Shown here: piece by piece, positions 58,098 through 64,000 of the stretch | Layout: each line of letters opens with the position of its first letter | Numbering within the stretch: position 1 is the stretch's first letter | NCBI RefSeq assembly: GCF_019670005.1 | Contig: NZ_AP019783.1 | Location: 4,056,150 to 4,120,149 of the forward strand | DNA length: 64,000 nucleotides | From: Methylomagnum ishizawai | GTDB taxonomy: Bacteria > Pseudomonadota > Gammaproteobacteria > Methylococcales > Methylococcaceae | Direction of reading: 5' to 3' | Translations under genes and position numbers: made by a program | The notes under the pieces: model-generated | Told to the model about the DNA's origin: nothing | Database searches by the model: none | What the model saw: the letters and a program-made list of their open reading frames with translations, nothing else

Positions 58098-61000
58098 TCA
58101 TTCCTGTTCCAATTCAATGTTGATGCCCAACGACCGGATTTCCTTGATCAGCACGTTGAAGGACTCGGGCATGGCCGCTTCCATCTTATGGTCGCCATCC
58201 ACGATGTTCTTGTAGATTTTGGTACGCCCGGAAGTATCGTCCGATTTCACGGTCAACATTTCCTGCAAGGTATAGGCGGCACCATAGGCTTCCAAAGCCC
58301 AGACTTCCATCTCGCCGAAGCGCTGGCCACCGAACTGCGCCTTGCCGCCCAAAGGTTGCTGGGTCACGAGGCTGTAGGGGCCGGTGGAGCGGGCGTGCAT
58401 CTTGTCGTCGACCAGATGGTTCAGCTTGAGCATGTACATACAGCCCACGGTGACATCGCGCTCGAATTGCTCGCCGGTACGGCCATCGAACAGCTTGGTC
58501 TGGCCGCTTTCCGGAAGGTCCGCCAGGGCCAACATGCTTTTGATGTTTTCCTCGGTCGCACCGTCGAAAACCGGGGTCGCCATCGGCACGCCGCGCCGCA
58601 GGTTGTTGGAAAGTTCCACGATTTCGGCGTCGGTCAGGGAATCCAAGTCCTCGGTGTTGCCGCTGCTGTTGTAGACATCGTGCAGGAACTTGCGGATTTC
58701 ATCGACATGGCGCTTGGCGTCCAGCATCCTGCCGATCTTGAGCCCCAAGCCACGCGCCGCCCAACCCAAATGGGTTTCCAGCACCTGCCCCACGTTCATA
58801 CGCGAAGGCACGCCCAGCGGGTTCAGCACGATATCGACCGGGGTGCCATCGGCGGAATACGGCATATCCTCGACCGGCACGATCTGCGAAATCACACCCT
58901 TGTTGCCGTGGCGTCCGGCCATCTTGTCGCCCGGCTGGATGCGCCGCTTGACCGCCAGATAGACCTTCACCATCTTCAACACGCCGGGCGGCAAGTCGTC
59001 GCCCATGGCGATCTTGCGCTTCTTTTCTTCCAGGCGCTTGTTCATCTCCTCGCGCTGCTGGGCGATCTGCTCGGCGATGGTTTCGAGTTGGACGTTGATC
59101 TCCTCTTCCTTGACGCGGATTTCCAGCCATTGCGCCGGTTTCATGCCTTCGAGATATTCGGCGCTGATGGTTTCGCCGGAGCGCAGGCGGTTCGGGCCTT
59201 TCTCGGCGATCTTGCCCAGCAGCATCTGCTCGACGCGCTGGTAGAAGTCCTTCTCGATGATGCGCAGCTGGTCGTTCAGGTCTTTCTTGACCTTCTCGAT
59301 CTCGGCCTGCTCGATCTGCTTGGCGCGTTCGTCCTTCTTGACGCCGTCGCGGGTAAAGACCTGGACGTCGATCACGGTGCCATCCATGCCGGAAGGCACG
59401 CGCAGGGACGTATCCTTCACGTCAGAAGCTTTCTCGCCGAAGATGGCGCGGAGCAGTTTTTCTTCCGGGGTCAACTGGGTTTCGCCCTTGGGCGTGACCT
59501 TGCCGACCAGGATATCGCCCGCCTTCACCTCGGCACCGATGTAGACGATGCCGGATTCATCCAGCTTGGCCAGCGCGGCCTCGCCGACATTGGGGATATC
59601 CGCCGTGATTTCTTCCGGTCCCAGCTTGGTGTCGCGGGCCACGCAGGACTTTTCCTCGATGTGGATGGTGGTGAAGCGGTCATCCTGCACCACGCGCTCC
59701 GAAATCAAGATCGAGTCCTCGAAGTTGTAGCCGTTCCAGGGCATGAACGCGACCAGGAGGTTCTGGCCCAGCGCCAATTCGCCCATGTCGGTCGAAGGAC
59801 CGTCGGCCAGGATGTCGCCCCGCGCCACCTTGTCGCCCGGTTTTACCAGCGGACGCTGGTTGATGCAGGTGTTCTGGTTGGAACGGGTGTACTTGGTCAG
59901 GTTGTAGATATCGACGCCCGGCACGCCCGCTTCGGTCTCGTCGTCGTTGACGCGGACCACGATGCGGCTGGCATCCAGGAATTCGATCACACCGCCGCGC
60001 TTGGCGACCACGGTTACGCCGGAATCGCGGGCCACGATGCGTTCCATGCCGGTCCCGACCAAGGGCTTTTCGGTACGCAGGGTCGGTACCGCTTGGCGCT
60101 GCATGTTGGAACCCATCAAGGCGCGGTTGGCATCGTCGTGTTCCAAGAACGGAATCAAGGACGCCGCCACCGACACGATCTGCTTGGATGACACGTCCAT
60201 GTAGTTGATTTTGTCGGCGGTGGACAAGGTGAATTCGTCCTGATGGCGGCAGGACACCAAGTCATCCACCAAGCGGCCATCCTCGCCCATCCTGGCGCTG
60301 GCTTGGGCGATCCAGTACTTGCCTTCCTCGATGGCCGACAGGTATTCGATCTCGTTGGTCACGACGCCATCGACCACCTTGCGGTAAGGCGTTTCCAGGA
60401 AGCCATACTCGTTGGTCCGCGCATACACGGCCAGCGAGTTGATGAGGCCGATGTTCGGACCTTCAGGCGTTTCGATGGGGCAGACGCGGCCATAGTGGGT
60501 GGTGTGTACGTCGCGTACCTCGAAGCCGGCACGCTCGCGGGCCAGACCGCCCGGACCCAGCGCCGAAACCCGGCGCTTGTGGGTCACTTCCGACAGCGGG
60601 TTGTTCTGGTCCATGAACTGCGACAACTGGCTGGACCCGAAGAATTCCTTGATCGACGCGGCCACCGGCTTGGCATTGATGATTTCCTGCGGCATCAGGC
60701 TTTCGGCGTCGGCCAGCGACAAGCGCTCCTTCACGGCGCGTTCGACGCGAACCAACCCTAAGCGGAACTGGTTCTCCACCATTTCGCCCACCGAACGCAC
60801 ACGGCGGTTGCCAAGATGATCGATGTCATCGACGGTGCCGATGCCGTTGCGGATATTGATGAGTTCGCGCAGCACATCGATGATGTCGTCCTTGGTCAGG
60901 ACGCCGGGCCCCACGATTTCGGGACGGCCCAGGCGGCGATTGAACTTCATGCGACCCACCGCCGACAAGTCGTAGCGGTCCGCCGAGAAGAACAGATTGT

Positions 61001-62174
61001 CGAACAGCACCTGCGCGGCTTCCTTGGCTGGCGGTTCGCCCGGACGCATCATGCGGTAGATTTCGACCAAGGCATCGAGTTGCGACTCGGTGGCGTCGAT
61101 CCGCATGGCGTTGGAAATATAGGGACCGCGATCCAAGTCGTTGACGAACAAGGTATCGATGCTCGCCACGCCGGAAGCCATGATCCGGCTCAGCATGTCG
61201 TCGGTCAGTTCGTCGTTGACCCTGGCGACCACTTCACCGGTGGCGGGCGCGACGATATTCTGGGCCAGTATCTTGCCGTGCAGATATTCGCGGGGCACTT
61301 CGAGTTGCTTGGTGCCCGCCTTTTCCATCTGGCGGATATGGCGCGCGGTGATACGGTGCGCCTTTTCCACCAAGACCTTGCCGTCGATCACGATATCGAA
61401 ACTGGCAATATCGCCGCGCAAACGGTCGGGAATCAATTCCAGGAATATCTGGTCCTGGCTGAAACTAAAGCGGTTGGTTTCGAAGAACAGTTTGACGATT
61501 TCTTCGTTGCCATATCCCAAGGCACGCAACAATACCGTGGCCGGCAATTTACGGCGGCGGTCGATGCGGACATAGACGCAATCCTTGTGGTCGAATTCGA
61601 AATCCAACCAAGAACCGCGATAGGGAATAATCCGGGCGTTGAACAGCAGTTTCCCGGAAGAATGGGTTTTGCCGCGGTCGTGGTCGAAAAATACCCCAGG
61701 GGAACGATGGAGCTGGGAAACAATCACCCGCTCGGTGCCATTAATCACGAAGGTGCCGGTATCGGTCATGAGCGGGATTTCGCCCATGTAGATTTCCTGC
61801 TCCTTGATGTCCTTGATGACCTTGGCGTTGGCGGGCGCTTCCTTATCGTAAATCACCAAGCGCACCAACACTCGCAGCGGGGCCGCGTAGTTGGCTCCCC
61901 GTTGCTGGCATTCCTTGACATCGAAAATCGGCTCCCCCAGCCAATAATTCACATATTCGAGTACCGCGTGGCCCGAGTGGCTTTCGATGGGGAATACGGA
62001 TTTCAGCGCAGCGTGCAAGCCTTCATCGATCCGCTTGCTCGGCATCGCGTCGATTTGCAAAAACCGCTTGTAAGAATCTACTTGAGTTGTTAAAAGATAG
62101 GGGACTTCAAGTACATCGCGACGCTTGCCAAAACTGTTACGGATGCGCTTTTTTTCGGTAAAAGAATAGGCCAT
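58098..62174 (-). CDS. rpoB: RNA polymerase beta subunit
   Basis: The protein has 1358 residues (E. coli 1342). The rifampicin pocket is [20 protein letters not shown] followed by [14 protein letters not shown], the wild-type sensitive pattern apart from two Ile-to-Val changes. Other landmarks are [17 protein letters not shown], the [12 protein letters not shown] motif and [20 protein letters not shown] near the end. An AAGGAA site precedes the ATG. A 252-base gap separates it from rplL. Confidence 0.98.
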   Translation of the reverse strand: MAYSFTEKKRIRNSFGKRRDVLEVPYLLTTQVDSYKRFLQIDAMPSKRIDEGLHAALKSVFPIESHSGHAVLEYVNYWLGEPIFDVKECQQRGANYAAPLRVLVRLVIYDKEAPANAKVIKDIKEQEIYMGEIPLMTDTGTFVINGTERVIVSQLHRSPGVFFDHDRGKTHSSGKLLFNARIIPYRGSWLDFEFDHKDCVYVRIDRRRKLPATVLLRALGYGNEEIVKLFFETNRFSFSQDQIFLELIPDRLRGDIASFDIVIDGKVLVEKAHRITARHIRQMEKAGTKQLEVPREYLHGKILAQNIVAPATGEVVARVNDELTDDMLSRIMASGVASIDTLFVNDLDRGPYISNAMRIDATESQLDALVEIYRMMRPGEPPAKEAAQVLFDNLFFSADRYDLSAVGRMKFNRRLGRPEIVGPGVLTKDDIIDVLRELINIRNGIGTVDDIDHLGNRRVRSVGEMVENQFRLGLVRVERAVKERLSLADAESLMPQEIINAKPVAASIKEFFGSSQLSQFMDQNNPLSEVTHKRRVSALGPGGLARERAGFEVRDVHTTHYGRVCPIETPEGPNIGLINSLAVYARTNEYGFLETPYRKVVDGVVTNEIEYLSAIEEGKYWIAQASARMGEDGRLVDDLVSCRHQDEFTLSTADKINYMDVSSKQIVSVAASLIPFLEHDDANRALMGSNMQRQAVPTLRTEKPLVGTGMERIVARDSGVTVVAKRGGVIEFLDASRIVVRVNDDETEAGVPGVDIYNLTKYTRSNQNTCINQRPLVKPGDKVARGDILADGPSTDMGELALGQNLLVAFMPWNGYNFEDSILISERVVQDDRFTTIHIEEKSCVARDTKLGPEEITADIPNVGEAALAKLDESGIVYIGAEVKAGDILVGKVTPKGETQLTPEEKLLRAIFGEKASDVKDTSLRVPSGMDGTVIDVQVFTRDGVKKDERAKQIEQAEIEKVKKDLNDQLRIIEKDFYQRVEQMLLGKIAEKGPNRLRSGETISAEYLEGMKPAQWLEIRVKEEEINVQLETIAEQIAQQREEMNKRLEEKKRKIAMGDDLPPGVLKMVKVYLAVKRRIQPGDKMAGRHGNKGVISQIVPVEDMPYSADGTPVDIVLNPLGVPSRMNVGQVLETHLGWAARGLGLKIGRMLDAKRHVDEIRKFLHDVYNSSGNTEDLDSLTDAEIVELSNNLRRGVPMATPVFDGATEENIKSMLALADLPESGQTKLFDGRTGEQFERDVTVGCMYMLKLNHLVDDKMHARSTGPYSLVTQQPLGGKAQFGGQRFGEMEVWALEAYGAAYTLQEMLTVKSDDTSGRTKIYKNIVDGDHKMEAAMPESFNVLIKEIRSLGINIELEQE

Positions 62175-62365
62175 AGTGGTTCCTTACCTTGGGGATTCAA
62201 ACGAAATTACCACGGCGTCTATCTGGAGCCTCGAAGCTCGGATAACCATTCCCATGTAGACATAGGACGCGGCTGGGAATTCTGGGGGAATAACGGACCG
62301 GACCGTTTAAAGTCGGATACACCGCTCCCGGAATAACTGCAAAATCATAATATTCGCAACGCGGA

Positions 62366-62394
62366 AAGGCCGGCAGCGGAACGCTGCCAGCCTT
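62366..62394 (-). promoter_or_regulatory. rplL-rpoB intergenic hairpin, probable attenuator
   Basis: On the minus strand AAGGCTGGCAGC (62394-62383) pairs with GCTGCCGGCCTT (62377-62366), twelve pairs including one G-U, with a 5-base loop and only three T after it. It lies 33 bases past the rplL stop. Its position matches the partial terminator that lowers rpoBC transcription relative to rplJL in E. coli; RNase III processing is another possible role. Confidence 0.55.
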
Positions 62395-62426
62395 GAACCG
62401 GCGTTCTTGCTGGAACCAGGGGTCAA

Positions 62427-62801
62427 TTACTTAATATTGACCGTGGCGCCCGCTTCGACCAGTTGCTTCTTGATATTCTCGGCGTCGGCCTTGCTCACGG
62501 CTTCCTTCACGGTGGAAGGCACGCCTTCGACCAAGTCCTTCGCTTCTTTCAAGCCCAGGCCGGTGATGGTGCGGATGACCTTGATCACATTGACCTTGTT
62601 TTCGCCGAAGCTGGTCATGATCACGTCGAACTCGGTCTGCTCTTCGACCGGAGCCGCCGCCGCCGCCGGGGCCGCAGCCACCGCGACCGCCGCCGCAGCG
62701 GAAACGCCGAACTTTTCTTCCATGGCGGAAATCAATTCCACCACTTCCATTACCGTCATATTGGCAATGGTTTCCAGGATTTCATCTTTAGATACTGCCA
62801 T
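62427..62801 (-). CDS. rplL: 50S ribosomal protein L7/L12
   Basis: The protein has 124 residues. The N-terminal dimerisation part ([20 protein letters not shown]) is joined by an alanine-rich hinge to the C-terminal factor-binding domain ([20 protein letters not shown], then [15 protein letters not shown]). Four copies or more bind L10 on the stalk. GGAG lies 8 bases before the ATG. It is 40 bases after rplJ. Confidence 0.98.
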   Translation of the reverse strand: MAVSKDEILETIANMTVMEVVELISAMEEKFGVSAAAAVAVAAAPAAAAAPVEEQTEFDVIMTSFGENKVNVIKVIRTITGLGLKEAKDLVEGVPSTVKEAVSKADAENIKKQLVEAGATVNIK

Positions 62802-62841
62802 CGATCTGCTCCAAAATTTAACTTTCGATAGTACGAGACGC

Positions 62842-63384
62842 TCAAGCTGCTTCTTTTTGGTCTCGTATCGCCGCTACAGTGCGCACTAATTTGGCATGGG
62901 GTTCCGCCATGGTTCTGACGAACTTCTCGATGGGGGCTTTCATGACGCCCATCAGCATCGCCAAAGCCTGCTCCCGGTTGGGTAGCCTCGACAGACGCTC
63001 GAGTTCGGACGGACCATATTGCTTGCCGCCGACCGCCACCAATTTCACCACCAGCTTCTCGGCGACCAGCTTGTCGCTCTGCTTGAGGAAATCGCTGACG
63101 ACCCTGGCCGCCGCACCCGGATCTTCCAGCGAAAACGCCAAGATCAAAGGTCCGACCAAGCCTTCTTGCATGCAAGCAAAAGCGGTCCCTTCGACCGCCC
63201 TGCGGGCCAGGGTGTTTTTCACCACCCGCAGGTAAACGCCCGACTCCCTCGCGCTCTTGCGGAGCTGGGTCAAATGGGCGACGGTCAAGCCCCGGTATTC
63301 CGCCGCGACGGCGGAATGGGCTTTAGCGGCAACAGCGGCGACTTCCGCGACGACAGCGATCTTGTCATCAAGTCTCAGTGCCAC
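62842..63384 (-). CDS. rplJ: 50S ribosomal protein L10
   Basis: The protein has 180 residues. The motif [21 protein letters not shown] and [16 protein letters not shown] are typical. L10 anchors L7/L12 on the ribosome and represses its own operon. The start is a GTG with GGAG 7 bases before it. The 210-base gap upstream holds the L10 leader, so autoregulation is expected. Confidence 0.97.
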   Translation of the reverse strand: MALRLDDKIAVVAEVAAVAAKAHSAVAAEYRGLTVAHLTQLRKSARESGVYLRVVKNTLARRAVEGTAFACMQEGLVGPLILAFSLEDPGAAARVVSDFLKQSDKLVAEKLVVKLVAVGGKQYGPSELERLSRLPNREQALAMLMGVMKAPIEKFVRTMAEPHAKLVRTVAAIRDQKEAA

Positions 63385-63424
63385 TTTTCATCTCCGAATA
63401 ATTATCTGAACAGTTTGGGAACCA

Positions 63425-63560
63425 TTCAGAGCCAGCAAAACATCCCGGAGGATGCCCATTACGGCTTCTGTATAACCATTTAGGTTTCAGTACACCGTCT
63501 ACGCGGGTTTTCATGATTAAGCGCCCTAGGGCACGCCCGCGGTCTTTGACGGTTACCGGT
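63425..63560 (-). promoter_or_regulatory. L10 leader (autoregulatory mRNA element)
   Basis: The pairing segments AAAGACCGCGGG (about 63546-63535) and CCCGCGTAGACGGTG (63507-63493) match the hallmark of the rplJ leader of E. coli, where CAAGACCGCAGG pairs with CCTGCGTAGACGGTG. A palindromic GCCCTAGGGC lies inside. L10 (with L7/L12) binds this fold and blocks translation. Just upstream, GGTTACCGG/CCGGTAACC (63581-63573, 63559-63551) forms a further 9-bp hairpin after the rplA stop. Outer limits are approximate. Confidence 0.85.
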
Positions 63561-63594
63561 GTGCCTAGGCTTCCGGTAACCCAAAGTCCAAGAA

Positions 63595-64000
63595 TTACGC
63601 GGCCAGACTATTTTGATCGACAGGGAGGCCCGGCCCCATCGTAGTGGATACGGTGATCTTCTTGAGATAGATACCCTTGGAAGTCGCCGGTTTGATTTTC
63701 TTCAAATCGGCCAATAGGGCTTCCAGGTTTTCCTTCAAGGCATTCGGCTCGAAATTAACCTTGCCGATAGTGGAATGGATAATACCTTTCTTATCCGTGC
63801 GATAACGGACCTGACCGGCTTTCGCGTTCCTGACGGCACCCGCCACATCGGCGGTCACGGTGCCCACCTTGGGATTCGGCATCAAACCACGCGGACCCAA
63901 GATTTGGCCCAACTGGCCTACGACCCGCATGGCGTCGGGGGACGCGATCACCACATCGAAATTGAATTCCCCCGCTTTCACCTGGGCGGCGAGATCGTCC
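63595..64000 (-). CDS. rplA: 50S ribosomal protein L1, C-terminal part (runs off the window)
   Basis: The last 135 codons are present, up to about residue 232 of the family. [21 protein letters not shown] is the L1 signature; [21 protein letters not shown] follows. L1 binds 23S rRNA at the mobile side arm and regulates rplKA. The apparent ATG/GTG at 63981 is internal, since the frame stays open to the window edge. Confidence 0.97.
   Translation of the reverse strand, partial: DDLAAQVKAGEFNFDVVIASPDAMRVVGQLGQILGPRGLMPNPKVGTVTADVAGAVRNAKAGQVRYRTDKKGIIHSTIGKVNFEPNALKENLEALLADLKKIKPATSKGIYLKKITVSTTMGPGLPVDQNSLAA

Overview
The window is 64 kb of high-GC chromosomal DNA, roughly 63-65% G+C by eye. 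It is almost certainly from a gammaproteobacterium. The blocks def-fmt-rsmB and LysM-dprA-smg-topA-tsaC, the rplA-rplJ-rplL-rpoB-rpoC operon, a rluD-pgeF pair, bamD and a dihaem cytochrome c4 are all typical of that class. The overall style would fit a type I methanotroph of the Methylococcaceae, but no methane-oxidation gene lies in the window, so that placement is only an inference. Nearly all of the window is protein coding. I saw no rRNA, tRNA, CRISPR array or insertion sequence.

Layout. 1-3.9 kb (minus): def, fmt, rsmB, a DUF4390 gene and the start of an NtrY-like kinase, all tightly overlapped. 4.0-9.75 kb (plus): LysM protein, dprA, smg, topA, tsaC, then an intergenic stretch with a sigma-54-like promoter and a strong terminator. 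10.0-17.3 kb (minus): rpe-gph, then trpE-trpG, then an AT-rich three-gene cassette, then trpD-trpC. 17.6-21.3 kb: a membrane Ser/Thr kinase with two zinc ribbons, a tiny lipoprotein, a 62-residue protein of unknown function, an inositol monophosphatase-family enzyme and a STAS protein. 21.5-31.8 kb (minus): a complete chemotaxis cluster, cheY-cheA-cheW-mcp-cheW-STAS-cheR-cheD-cheB-mcp, with the STAS gene above downstream of it. 32.3-36.8 kb: a membrane-anchored WD40 protein, then BLUF, ZIP transporter, pgeF and rluD. 36.8-45.1 kb: bamD, a PfkB kinase, an RRM protein with a structured leader, mltB, rdgB, a beta-carbonic anhydrase, rph and a penicillin acylase-family protein. 45.1-49.6 kb (minus): pstC-pstA-pstB-phoU behind a recognisable Pho box, without pstS. 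49.7-52.8 kb (minus): a retropepsin-like protease, a 7TM transglutaminase-like protein and an ATP-grasp ligase. 53.0-64.0 kb (minus): rplA (partial), an L10 leader, rplJ, rplL, rpoB, rpoC, and cytochrome c4.

How it fits together. Most of the window is housekeeping: translation, transcription, tryptophan synthesis, envelope assembly and phosphate uptake. Accessory or signalling content is concentrated in the che cluster, the kinase region and the trp cassette. The cassette, at about 11.9-13.6 kb, is the best candidate for an undescribed system. It holds a TIGR04255-like protein, an unknown protein and a HEPN-like protein, translationally coupled. Its core has a base composition unlike anything around it, and it splits trpEG from trpDC. 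Start codons were chosen by family length, overlaps and ribosome binding sites. Family names rest on motif recognition by eye, not on database searches.
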